Assembly (NCBI RefSeq): GCF_936943645.1
Contig: NZ_CAKZJO010000040.1
Span: 1-64,000, forward strand
Length of the DNA: 64,000 bases
Reading direction: 5' to 3'
From: an uncultured Bradyrhizobium sp.
Lineage (GTDB): Bacteria > Pseudomonadota > Alphaproteobacteria > Rhizobiales > Xanthobacteraceae
Shown: positions 48,931-56,703 of the stretch, piece by piece
Numbering within the stretch: the stretch's first letter is position 1
How the letters are laid out: the number at the start of each line of letters is the position of its first letter
The notes under the pieces: generated by a model
Database searches by the model: none
What the model was told of the DNA's origin: nothing
The model's input: only the letters and a program-made list of their open reading frames with translations
Program-made: the position numbers and the translations under genes

Positions 48931-50202
48931 TCACTCCGCCGCCAGGATCGTCCCCTCGACCTCGCCGAAGCCGACCCGATAGCCGTTGCCCTGGCACCAG
49001 CCGCGCATGACGAGGCTGTCGCCGTCCTCAAGGAACGAGCGTTTGGCACCGCCGGGCAATTCCACGGGCTCGGTGCCGTTCCAGCTGATCTCGAGCAGGC
49101 TGCCGCGCTGATTCTTCTCCGGGCCGGAGATGGTACCGCTGCCGAGGAGATCGCCGACATTCATGGCACAGCCGGAGGAGGCGTGGTGCATCAATTGCTG
49201 CACCGACGACCAGTACATGTATTTGAAGCTGGTGCGGCTGATGCTCGCAGGGGCGTTGGCCCCGGCCGCGCGCAAGGACACGTCCAACTCGACATCGTAG
49301 TTCTGCGGCTTGGTCTGCTTGAGATAATCGAGCGGCACCGGCTGCTGCTCCGGCCCCTTCAGGCGGAACGGCTCCAGCGCCTCGCGCGTCACCACCCAGG
49401 GGCTGATCGAGGTCGCAAAGGCCTTTGCGAGGAACGGGCCGAGCGGCACATACTCCCATTGCTGGATGTCGCGCGCGCTCCAGTCGTTGAGCAGCACGAA
49501 GCCGAAGATCATCTCCTCCGCCTGGCTCTCCGTCAGCATGCCGCCCATCGGCGAGGGCTGGCCGATGACGACGCCCATCTCCAGCTCGAAATCGAGCCGC
49601 TTGCAGGGACCGAAGCTCGGCAGCTCCACATTCGGCGGCTTGAGCTGTCCGCGCGGGCGCTTCACCTTGGTGCCCGACACCACGACCGTGGAGGCCCGGC
49701 CGTTATAGGCGATCGGCATGTGTAGCCAGTTCGGCTGCAGCGCGTTGTCCTTGCCGCGGAACATCACGCCGACATTGGTGGCGTGCTCTTTCGACGAATA
49801 GAAATCGGTGTAGCCGGAGACGGCGAACGGCAGATGCAGCCTCGCATCGCGCATCGGCACGAGCGCCCTCTTGCGCAGCTCTTCATTGTCGCGCAGTTCC
49901 GGATGGTCGTGCCGCAGCAGCTCGCTGATCCGTGCCCGCGTCCTGGTCCAGACTTTCGGCCCCAGCGCCATGAACGGATTGAGCGAGCCGCCGGAGAACA
50001 CACCGAGCGGCCCGACGTCGAGCCGGCAATCCTGCTCGAGCTCCCAGAGATCGAGCACATGATCGCCGATCGCAACGCCGACCCGCGGGGTCGGATTGGC
50101 CGCTGTCGAGAACACGCCATAGGGCAGGTTCTGGATCGGGAAGTCGGACGAAGGATCGACGGCGATGAAAGAGCGGAGGCTGGGGTCGTTGGGGTGGGGC
50201 AT
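48931..50202 (-). CDS. fahA: Fumarylacetoacetase
   Basis: A 423-residue hydrolase that splits fumarylacetoacetate into fumarate and acetoacetate, the last step of tyrosine degradation. The N-terminal SH3-like domain (IQNLPYGVFSTA, ARVGVAIGD-like) is followed by the catalytic beta-roll: DFYSSKEHATNVGVMFRG with the catalytic His, ELPSFGPCKRLDFELEMGVVIG with metal Glu/Asp residues, NDWSARDIQQWEY, and LGSGTISGP near the end. The inner ATG 50202 has GGGAAA upstream. It lies 211 bp after hmgA across a palindromic repeat. Confidence 0.95.
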   Translation of the reverse strand: MPHPNDPSLRSFIAVDPSSDFPIQNLPYGVFSTAANPTPRVGVAIGDHVLDLWELEQDCRLDVGPLGVFSGGSLNPFMALGPKVWTRTRARISELLRHDHPELRDNEELRKRALVPMRDARLHLPFAVSGYTDFYSSKEHATNVGVMFRGKDNALQPNWLHMPIAYNGRASTVVVSGTKVKRPRGQLKPPNVELPSFGPCKRLDFELEMGVVIGQPSPMGGMLTESQAEEMIFGFVLLNDWSARDIQQWEYVPLGPFLAKAFATSISPWVVTREALEPFRLKGPEQQPVPLDYLKQTKPQNYDVELDVSLRAAGANAPASISRTSFKYMYWSSVQQLMHHASSGCAMNVGDLLGSGTISGPEKNQRGSLLEISWNGTEPVELPGGAKRSFLEDGDSLVMRGWCQGNGYRVGFGEVEGTILAAE

Positions 50203-50233
50203 TGGTTTCCCGTGGCACAGCGGTGACGGTGTC

Positions 50234-50404
50234 ACCCTCCCCTGGAGGGGGAGGGTCGGCTCATATTGAGCGCAGCGAAATATGAGACGGGGTGGGGTGA
50301 TCTCTCAACACGGGCAGCATTACTCGCGGAGAGACCGTCACCCCACCCCGCTACGCATACCGCTTCGCTGCATGCGTAACGACCCTCCCCCTCCAGGGGA
50401 GGGT
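50234..50404. repeat. Nested palindrome between hmgA and fahA
   Basis: Outer arms of 25 bp (50234-50258 and 50380-50404) are perfect inverted repeats rich in CTCCCC/GGGGAG. Inner arms around 50287-50306 and 50330-50351 (GGGGTGGGGTGA / TCACCCCACCCC, and TCTCTC/GAGAGA) also pair. The whole can fold into one long branched hairpin in the hmgA-fahA spacer, where it may protect the upstream mRNA or uncouple fahA. Confidence 0.88.
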
Positions 50405-50412
50405 AAGGGAGA

Positions 50413-51759
50413 CTACGGCTTGCTCGGATCGAACTTCTTCTCCAATCCCTTCCAGCAATCCGCGTAATCGTCCTGCAGCGTCGAAGCATTCGCCGCATGC
50501 GACGTGACGCGCTGCGGGTAGCGGGTCTCGAACATGAAGGCCATGGTGCCCGTGAGCTTCACCGGCTTCAGCTCGCCATTGCTGGCGTGCTCGAAGGCGT
50601 CGCGATCGGGGCCGTGCGGCAGCATGCAATTGTGCAGGCTCATGCCGCCGGGCACGAAGCCCTGCGGCTTGGCGTCGTAGACGCCGTAGATCAGGCCCAT
50701 GAACTCGCTCATGATGTTCATGTGATACCAGGGCGGACGGAAGGTGTTGTCGGCCACCATCCAGCGCTCGGGGAAGATGACGAAGTCGATATTCGCAGTG
50801 CCCGCCGTCTCCGACGGCGAGGTCAGCACCGTGAAGATCGAGGGATCGGGATGGTCGAAACCGATCGCCCCGACGGGTGAGAACGTGCGCAAATCGTATT
50901 TGTAGGGCGCGTAATTGCCGTGCCAGGCGACGACGTCGATCGGCGAATGCGGCAAATTCGTCTTGAACAGCGAGCCGCCCCATTTCACGTAGAGCTCGGT
51001 CGGCGTGTCCTTGTCCTCGTAGTTCGCGACCGGGGTGAGGAAGTCGCGCGCGTTGGCGAGGCAGTTGGCGCCGATCGGCCCGCGCTCCGGCAGCGTGAAG
51101 GCGCCGCCATAATTCTCGCAGAGATAGCCGCGCGCCGGTCCGTTCGGAATCTCGACCCGGAACTTGACGCCGCGCGGGACCACCACGATCTCGCCGGGCT
51201 CGGCGTCGATGCGGCCGAACTCGGTGACGAGGCGAAGATTGCCCTGCTGCAGCACGAACATCAGCTCGCCATCGGCATTGTAGAAATGCTGGTCCACCAT
51301 CGACTTGGTGATGAGGTAGACATGCGCGGCCATGCCTGCTTGCGTGTTCACATCTCCCGCCGTCGTCATGGTCTGCACGCCCTGGACGAAGGTCACCTCA
51401 CCCTTCGGCAGCGGCGTCGGATCCCACCGCATCTGCGCGATCGGCAGGTCGTATTCATGGCACGGCGCCGAACGCCACAGCCCGGCATCGACCTTCGCGA
51501 AGCGTCCCGAGTGCTTCACCGAGGGACGGATGCGATAGAGCCAGGAGCGCTCGTTGGTGCCGCGCGGCGCGGTAAAGGGCGAGCCGGACAATTGCTCGGC
51601 GTAAAGCCCGTAAGCGCAGCGCTGCGGCGAGTTGCGCCCGATCGGCAGCGCGCCCGGCAGCGCCTCGGTCTCAAAGGAGTTGCCGAAGCCGGACATGTAG
51701 CCCGGCGTCACCTGGGCCGAGCTGCGGACGATCTGGTCGGGCGAGGTGTTGATGTTCAT
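50413..51759 (-). CDS. hmgA: Homogentisate 1,2-dioxygenase
   Basis: A 448-residue Fe(II) ring-cleavage enzyme that converts homogentisate to maleylacetoacetate. Features: [20 protein letters not shown] at the start, [14 protein letters not shown], and the C-terminal catalytic stretch [27 protein letters not shown] with iron His and Glu, then [12 protein letters not shown] with another His. AAGGAGGAGGA directly upstream lies in the last codons of the preceding MBL gene, so translation is coupled. Maleylacetoacetate isomerase, the next enzyme, is not in the window. Confidence 0.96.
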   Translation of the reverse strand: MNINTSPDQIVRSSAQVTPGYMSGFGNSFETEALPGALPIGRNSPQRCAYGLYAEQLSGSPFTAPRGTNERSWLYRIRPSVKHSGRFAKVDAGLWRSAPCHEYDLPIAQMRWDPTPLPKGEVTFVQGVQTMTTAGDVNTQAGMAAHVYLITKSMVDQHFYNADGELMFVLQQGNLRLVTEFGRIDAEPGEIVVVPRGVKFRVEIPNGPARGYLCENYGGAFTLPERGPIGANCLANARDFLTPVANYEDKDTPTELYVKWGGSLFKTNLPHSPIDVVAWHGNYAPYKYDLRTFSPVGAIGFDHPDPSIFTVLTSPSETAGTANIDFVIFPERWMVADNTFRPPWYHMNIMSEFMGLIYGVYDAKPQGFVPGGMSLHNCMLPHGPDRDAFEHASNGELKPVKLTGTMAFMFETRYPQRVTSHAANASTLQDDYADCWKGLEKKFDPSKP

Positions 51760-51761
51760 GC

Positions 51762-52718
51762 CTATCCTCCTCCTTGCAGGGCCGCCCACATTTCCTGGTC
51801 GCGCTTGTCGGTCCAGATCACGGGATCGTCGATCCCCGACGCCTCGTCATAGGCGCGCGACACGTTGAACGGCAGGCAGTGCTCGTAGATGGCGAAGCTG
51901 GAGAATTTCGGATCCATCACCTCGCGCGTCGCCGCCATCGATTCCTTCAAGCTGCGGCCTTTGGCGACCGAGATTTCGGCGGCGCCATAGAGCGAGGTGA
52001 CGAAGTCGCGCGTCATCGCGATGGCCTCGCGCACCGTTGCCGTCCCCTTCAGCGCGTCGCCGCGGCCCGGCGCGATCGCCTTGGGATTGAAGTTGCGAAT
52101 CTCGGTCAGCGTCATCGGCCATTCGCGCAAGTGCGCATCGCCGCAATAGCAGGCCGAGTGATATTCGATGAGGTCGCCGGAGAACATCACCTCGGCATCC
52201 GGCACCCAGGCGACGATGTCGCCCGAGGTGTGGCCGGCGCCGAGCTGCATCAGGCGCACCTCGCGTTTTCCCAGATAGATCGACATCTCGCCTTCGAAGG
52301 TCAGGGTCGGCCAGGTCAGGCCGGGAATGCTCTGCGCATCCTGGAACAGGCGCGGGAAGCGGCCATATTCGGAATCCCAATCCTGCTTGCCGCGCTCCTC
52401 GATCAGGCGATAGGTCTCCTGCGATGCGACGATGCCTTGCGCGTGATAGGCCGAGGCGCCGAGCACACGCACCGCGTGATAATGCGACAGCACGACATAT
52501 TTGATCGGCTTGTCGGTGACAGCCTTGACGCGCTCGATCACCTTGTTCGCCATCGCCGGCGTTGCCTGCGCGTCGAACACCAGGCAGCCGTCGTCACCGA
52601 CGATCACGGCCGTGTTCGGATCGCCCTCGGCGGTGAAAGCATAGAGATCGGTGCCGATCTCGGAGAAGGTGATCTTCTTCTCCGCGAGATCGCCGGTGGA
52701 TGCGAAGTTCTTCGCCAT
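51762..52718 (-). CDS. MBL-fold metallo-hydrolase with atypical HYHAVR motif
   Basis: A 318-residue metallo-beta-lactamase-fold protein in the homogentisate operon. The canonical HxHxDH is replaced by His79-Tyr-His81-Ala-Val-Arg84, so the Asp and third His of metal site 2 are missing. Later ligands are present ([29 protein letters not shown]). It may bind a single metal or act on an unusual substrate. Its stop codon is 2 nt from the hmgA start, and AAGGACG precedes its own ATG. A role in aromatic or homogentisate metabolism is inferred from the operon. Confidence 0.83.
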   Translation of the reverse strand: MAKNFASTGDLAEKKITFSEIGTDLYAFTAEGDPNTAVIVGDDGCLVFDAQATPAMANKVIERVKAVTDKPIKYVVLSHYHAVRVLGASAYHAQGIVASQETYRLIEERGKQDWDSEYGRFPRLFQDAQSIPGLTWPTLTFEGEMSIYLGKREVRLMQLGAGHTSGDIVAWVPDAEVMFSGDLIEYHSACYCGDAHLREWPMTLTEIRNFNPKAIAPGRGDALKGTATVREAIAMTRDFVTSLYGAAEISVAKGRSLKESMAATREVMDPKFSSFAIYEHCLPFNVSRAYDEASGIDDPVIWTDKRDQEMWAALQGGG

Positions 52719-52754
52719 CAATTCGTCCTTTGAGCTGTGCTTCGAGTTCTTGGG

Positions 52755-52979
52755 TTATTGTTGCTGCTGTTGCTGCTGCTGGCCGTCGATCATGCGGCGC
52801 TTGGCGAGCCCGATCGCCTCACGCAGCACGTCGATGTCGCCGATATGGTTGGCGAGGATCAGCACCAGCGCCGCGTCGAAATCCGCGCTCTGCTCTTCGG
52901 TGAGGCCGCGATGCGCTTCGACGATGGCGCGAAAGGCATCGTCAGGTCGCGCGAAATTGGAGCTGGTCGACAACGGCAT
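52755..52979 (-). CDS. DUF2783 small protein with poly-Gln C-terminus
   Basis: A 74-residue protein. The body (NFARPDDAFRAIVEAHRGLTEEQSADFDAALVLILANHIGDIDVLREAIGLAKR) matches DUF2783, typically encoded beside aromatic FAD monooxygenases. The last eight residues are all Gln, encoded by a CAG/CAA run at 52758-52781. It starts 16 bp after the monooxygenase stop and precedes the MBL gene, all on one strand. Its role may be to assist the monooxygenase (inference from constant association). Confidence 0.8.
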   Translation of the reverse strand: MPLSTSSNFARPDDAFRAIVEAHRGLTEEQSADFDAALVLILANHIGDIDVLREAIGLAKRRMIDGQQQQQQQQ

Positions 52980-52995
52980 GCGAAACCTCGATTCC

Positions 52996-54639
52996 CTAAT
53001 TCAAGCCTTGCGCGCGCGACAGCGCCGCAGCGATGGCTTCGCGCGTCGGATGGCGGAAGCGCGCCGCGACATAGCCGTCGGGCCTGAGCAGATAGGCCGT
53101 GCCGGGCTCGGCATCATAACGTTTCGCGACAAGGCCTGAGGGATCGCCAAGTCCGCTCCCGCCGATCCGGATATTCCTGACGCCATCGGGCGGATCGATC
53201 GCCGCACCATTGCTGAACGACAGCAGGGTGAAGTCCGTTCCACCCTTGCGGAAGGCATCCGTCAGGTAGGACTGCTCGGCGATCGGGCCATCGAGCATGG
53301 AGCAGCCGGGAGCCGGCCCACCGCGCCAGGATTCGGCATCGCGCGATGACAGTTGCGAGTCATAGCTGCACGGCACCGACAGTCGCCCGCCATTGACCAT
53401 GCGCTTGCCGAACTCGGTCTCCTTGGCGAGCGACAGCACCGCCTTGCGCAACCGCGCTTCCTGGTGCGAGTTCGGCGCCATGAAATCGGTGGAGCGGGTG
53501 GATTCGCGGATGTTCTCGTCGGCGGCCATGCTGCGCTCGGTGTGGTAGCTCTCCAGCAGGCTCGCGGGCGAGGTGCCGCGCAGCACCCGGTCGAGCTTCC
53601 AGGACAGGTTTTCGGCGTCCTCGAGCCCCGAGTTGGCGCCGCGCGCCCCGAACGGCGAGACCTGATGCGCGGAATCGCCCGCAAAGATCACGCGGCCATG
53701 GATGAAGCGGTCCATCCGCCGGCACTGGAATTTGTAGAGCGAGATCCACTCGAACTCGAACTTGTCGTGGCCGAGCATGCGCGCAATCCGCGGCCGCACG
53801 TTCTCCGGCTTCTTCTCGACCACCGGATCGGCGTAGCGATTGAGCTGAAGATCGATGCGCCAGACGTCGTCGGGCTGCCGGTGCAGCAGCGCGGAGCGTC
53901 CCGCGTGGAACGGCGGATCGAACCAGAACCAGCGCTCGGTTGGGAATTCCGCGGTCATCTTGACGTCGGCGATCAGGAACTGGTCCTCGAACACCTGTCC
54001 GGCAAACTCGGCCCCGACCATCTGCCGCAGCGAGGAGCGTGCGCCGTCGCAGGCGATGACGTATTGCGCGTGCAGGCGGTAGGCGCCCTCCGGCGTCTCG
54101 ATCGTCAGCGCCACGCCGTCGTTGCGCTGCTCCAGCGCCGTCACCTTGTTGCGCCAGCGCAGATCGACCCCGGGCAGATCCTGGATGCGATCGACCAGAT
54201 AGGCCTCGGCGTAATATTGCTGCAGGTTGATGAAGGCCGGCCGCTTGTGGCCGTCTTCGGGCAGGAGGTTGAACTGATAGAGCTGGGAGTCGCCGTGGAA
54301 GATGCGGCCGACGCTCCACACCACGCCCTTGGCGACCATGCGGTCGCCGACGCCGAGCCGGTCCCAATATTCCAGCGACCGCTTCGAGAAGCAGATCGCA
54401 CGCGAGCCTTCGCCGATGCGGTCGGCGTCATCCAGAAGGACGACGCGCTGGCCGCGCTGGGCGAGATCGATCGCCAGCGACAGCCCGACCGGGCCGGCGC
54501 CGACAACCACGACCGGATGCTCGGCCGGGCTATGGCCCGTGCGGTCCTGATCGGAATGGCGGCGATAGCCGAACTGGGTCTTGGCCTGATACGTCGTGGC
54601 TTGAAGTGTCTTGTCCTGAAGTGGCTTGGCCTGCGCCAT
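52996..54639 (-). CDS. FAD-dependent aromatic monooxygenase (MhpA/PheA-type)
   Basis: A 547-residue class A flavoprotein hydroxylase. FAD Rossmann motif VVVVGAGPVGLSLAIDLAQRGQRVVLLDD (about 42-70), the DG motif in YVIACDGARSSLR (about 190), the GD motif in RVIFAGDSAHQVSPFGARGANSGLEDAENLSWKL (about 320), and a C-terminal thioredoxin-like domain. It should hydroxylate a phenolic acid using NAD(P)H and O2. Heading the hmgA-fahA unit, it probably feeds homogentisate or a similar diol. The first 20 residues are a low-complexity Gln/Lys/Thr extension. Confidence 0.88.
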   Translation of the reverse strand: MAQAKPLQDKTLQATTYQAKTQFGYRRHSDQDRTGHSPAEHPVVVVGAGPVGLSLAIDLAQRGQRVVLLDDADRIGEGSRAICFSKRSLEYWDRLGVGDRMVAKGVVWSVGRIFHGDSQLYQFNLLPEDGHKRPAFINLQQYYAEAYLVDRIQDLPGVDLRWRNKVTALEQRNDGVALTIETPEGAYRLHAQYVIACDGARSSLRQMVGAEFAGQVFEDQFLIADVKMTAEFPTERWFWFDPPFHAGRSALLHRQPDDVWRIDLQLNRYADPVVEKKPENVRPRIARMLGHDKFEFEWISLYKFQCRRMDRFIHGRVIFAGDSAHQVSPFGARGANSGLEDAENLSWKLDRVLRGTSPASLLESYHTERSMAADENIRESTRSTDFMAPNSHQEARLRKAVLSLAKETEFGKRMVNGGRLSVPCSYDSQLSSRDAESWRGGPAPGCSMLDGPIAEQSYLTDAFRKGGTDFTLLSFSNGAAIDPPDGVRNIRIGGSGLGDPSGLVAKRYDAEPGTAYLLRPDGYVAARFRHPTREAIAAALSRAQGLN

Positions 54640-54681
54640 ACGCGAACCTCGGCTATGGTCAGGAGAGCACTGATCTGCTAG

Positions 54682-54701
54682 ATAGTCTCACGTGCAACTA
54701 T
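54682..54701. promoter_or_regulatory. Near-palindromic operator, candidate MarR site
   Basis: ATAGTCTCACGTGCAACTAT is a 20-bp dyad: 16 of 20 positions match its reverse complement, with perfect ATAGT/ACTAT ends and a central CACGTG. It lies midway between the divergent monooxygenase (54639) and MarR (54748) starts, the usual place for a MarR dimer. Confidence 0.55.
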
Positions 54702-54747
54702 TTTGGACCGGAGCCGGCCGGCCGTCAACTGGAATTCGGAGTGCCCC

Positions 54748-55290
54748 GTGGCAAGGACATCCAGCGACACCGCCCTGAAGACGCGCGAGGCCGACGAGGC
54801 GTCAACGCGCCCCAAGGCACGGCTCGACCTGTTCAAGTTCGTTCCGTTTCGTCTCAATCGCCTCGCAGCCGAGGTCAGTTCCGCGCTCTCGGTCGAATAT
54901 GAGGATCGTCACGGCCTCGACATTCCAGCCTGGCGCGTGATCGCCACGCTCGGGTTCCGCAACGATGCCTGCAGCGCCCAGTACATCGCGCAATGCACCC
55001 GCACGCATAAATCCACCATCAGCCGCGCAGTGACCATGCTGCTCACCGAGGACCTGATCGAGCGGGTGGAGAACGAAGCCGACCGCCGCGAATTCCGCCT
55101 GCAGCTCAGCAAGAAGGGCCGCGCGCTCTACGAAGAGCTGTTCCCGCGCCTGCTGCGGCGGGAGGATGAAATCCTCGCCTGCCTCTCCGCCCAGGAGCGC
55201 AAGCAACTCTCGGCGCTGCTCGGCAAGATCGAGGAGAGTCTCGACCTGATCCAGACCAGCAAGGAAGCGGACGCCAAACAGGCGTATTAG
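54748..55290 (+). CDS. MarR family transcriptional regulator
   Basis: A 180-residue MarR-type winged-helix protein: dimerisation helices LFKFVPFRLNRLAAEVSSALSVEYEDRHGLDIPAWRVIATLG, recognition region CSAQYIAQCTRTHKSTISRAVTMLLTEDLIER and wing NEADRREFRLQLSKKGR. Divergent from the aromatic catabolic operon with a 20-bp near-palindrome between them, so it probably represses that operon until a phenolic ligand binds. GTG 54748 with GGAG 7 nt upstream is preferred over the in-frame start at 54703, which overlaps the operator edge. Confidence 0.88.
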   Translation: MARTSSDTALKTREADEASTRPKARLDLFKFVPFRLNRLAAEVSSALSVEYEDRHGLDIPAWRVIATLGFRNDACSAQYIAQCTRTHKSTISRAVTMLLTEDLIERVENEADRREFRLQLSKKGRALYEELFPRLLRREDEILACLSAQERKQLSALLGKIEESLDLIQTSKEADAKQAY

Positions 55291-55330
55291 CCGACACTGT
55301 CATTTCCGGGGCGCCGTTCAAAACTCAGTC

Positions 55331-55493
55331 GTCGTCCCGGACAAGCCGAGCGAAGCGAGGCGTAGATCCGGGACCCATCACCACAGGACGCCGTGATCAC
55401 GAAGACCCGTGGTTGCAATGTCCCGCCAAACTCCTCCCTGGGGTTATGGGTCCCGGATCGACGCGCGCTTTGGGCGCGCTTGTCCGGGACGAC
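55331..55493. repeat. Dispersed repeat, CCCGGGACAAGCG family, copy 5
   Basis: About 163 bp between the convergent MarR and lactonase-like genes. It begins GTCGTCCCGGACAAGCCGAG and ends CGCTTGTCCGGGACGAC, and includes two GGGACCCAT/ATGGGTCCC motifs in inverted order plus the stem GCGCGCTTTGGGCGCGC also seen in copy 1. Confidence 0.8.
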
Positions 55494-55515
55494 CAGCAAG
55501 GGCAGGCCTCAGCCG

Positions 55516-56322
55516 TCATTTCGCAAACGAGCGCGTCGGCGGCAGGTGCAGCGCCCAGGCGTCGACCTTGTCGCTGGCACGCGGATAGATCTCCGTCACG
55601 ATAGGATCGTGGCCGGGGATGAATCGATCAGGATGACCGGCGAGGCGCTCGATCGTTTCCCAGCCCACCGCCATGTCGCCGACATTGTAGACGATCGGAA
55701 ACGGGCTGCGCCGCTGCAGATTGGCGTAGTAATGCGCGGCATCGGACGCCAGCACCACCGGCCCGCGCGCGGTCTCGACCTTGACCACCTGCAATCCGTC
55801 GGAATGGCCGCCGACACGATGCACGGTGACGCCGGGTGCGACCTCGCCGTCGCCCGAATAGAAATTGACGCGCTCGCCATAGACATGGCGCACCATCTGG
55901 GTGACGTGCTCGACCGAGAACGGATGTCGCAGCAGGCCGTTGCACATGCAGCGCCCCGTCGCGTAGGCCATCTCGCGCTCCTGGAGATGGAAGCGTGCAT
56001 TCTGGAAGCGGTCGAGATTGCCGGCATGGTCGTAATGCAGATGCGTCACGATGACGTCGCGAATGCTCGACGCCGCAACGCCAAAGCGCTCCAGCGCATC
56101 GACCGGATTGAGCGTCAGCTTGCGCGCCCGCGCGCTCGCCTCCTCGGCATTGAAGCCGGTGTCGACCAGGATGTCGCGGCCGCCACCCCGGATCAGCCAG
56201 ACGAAATAGTCGAGGTCCTGCGCCGCGCTGTCATGCGGATCGGGCGCAAGAAAATTCATGCTGGGGGTGCGCGGCGACATCGTCGCATAGCGCAGGGCGT
56301 AGATTTCGTAGGCGTTTCCCAT
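55516..56322 (-). CDS. N-acyl-homoserine-lactonase-like MBL hydrolase
   Basis: A 268-residue metallo-beta-lactamase-fold hydrolase with the complete dinuclear site H94-L-H96-Y-D98-H99 followed by AG, a later His in GGHSDG, Asp in VVLASDAAHY and a C-terminal His in FIPGHDP. The N-terminal YEIYALRYATM and VDTGFN match the AttM/AhlD group that opens AHL rings. It may quench quorum signals, but related enzymes act on other lactones. The ATG at 56322 lacks a good ribosome binding site; the frame is open to 56400. Confidence 0.82.
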   Translation of the reverse strand: MGNAYEIYALRYATMSPRTPSMNFLAPDPHDSAAQDLDYFVWLIRGGGRDILVDTGFNAEEASARARKLTLNPVDALERFGVAASSIRDVIVTHLHYDHAGNLDRFQNARFHLQEREMAYATGRCMCNGLLRHPFSVEHVTQMVRHVYGERVNFYSGDGEVAPGVTVHRVGGHSDGLQVVKVETARGPVVLASDAAHYYANLQRRSPFPIVYNVGDMAVGWETIERLAGHPDRFIPGHDPIVTEIYPRASDKVDAWALHLPPTRSFAK

Positions 56323-56703
56323 GGTTTTTGCTTTTGGCTTTGCTTTTCTGAGTGGATCTTTCGGGGACGATCCTGCGCAGCAAGCCATCGTCCGCCGCAA
56401 AGGTCAAACGCCACGCGGCGCGAGGGCGGCAGGTTTTCAATGTGAGACCAATCACATTTTCGTCGCCATGCCCGTCCTAACGTGCGGCCGATAGGATCGA
56501 GCTGGACCCACGTCGAGCACAACCATGACACCCCGTTTATTCCCCTTGCGGCCCGCCCCGGCGTTGCGGTCAATCGCCGCGATAACGCCGAATCTCCAAG
56601 TGGTTGACGCCTCCCGCCCTCGGTTTGATAATGCAGGGAGCGTAAGTTAAGGTCGCCGCGGCGCAAGCTGGAACGGCGCCTTTTTGGCTGGACCGCGCTG
56701 ATT
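56323..56703. promoter_or_regulatory. Divergent intergenic region; likely sigma-70 promoter inside
   Basis: About 380 bp without a gene, between the lactonase-like gene and the caspase-fold gene. The only clear signal is the promoter at 56604-56632. Small frames on both strands show no motif. Confidence 0.4.
56604..56632 (+). promoter_or_regulatory. Housekeeping-type promoter for the caspase-fold gene
   Basis: TTGACG (56604-56609), a 17-nt spacer and GATAAT (56627-56632) closely match the sigma-70 consensus. Transcription would start about 56639, leaving a leader of roughly 65 nt before the ATG at 56704. Confidence 0.65.
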
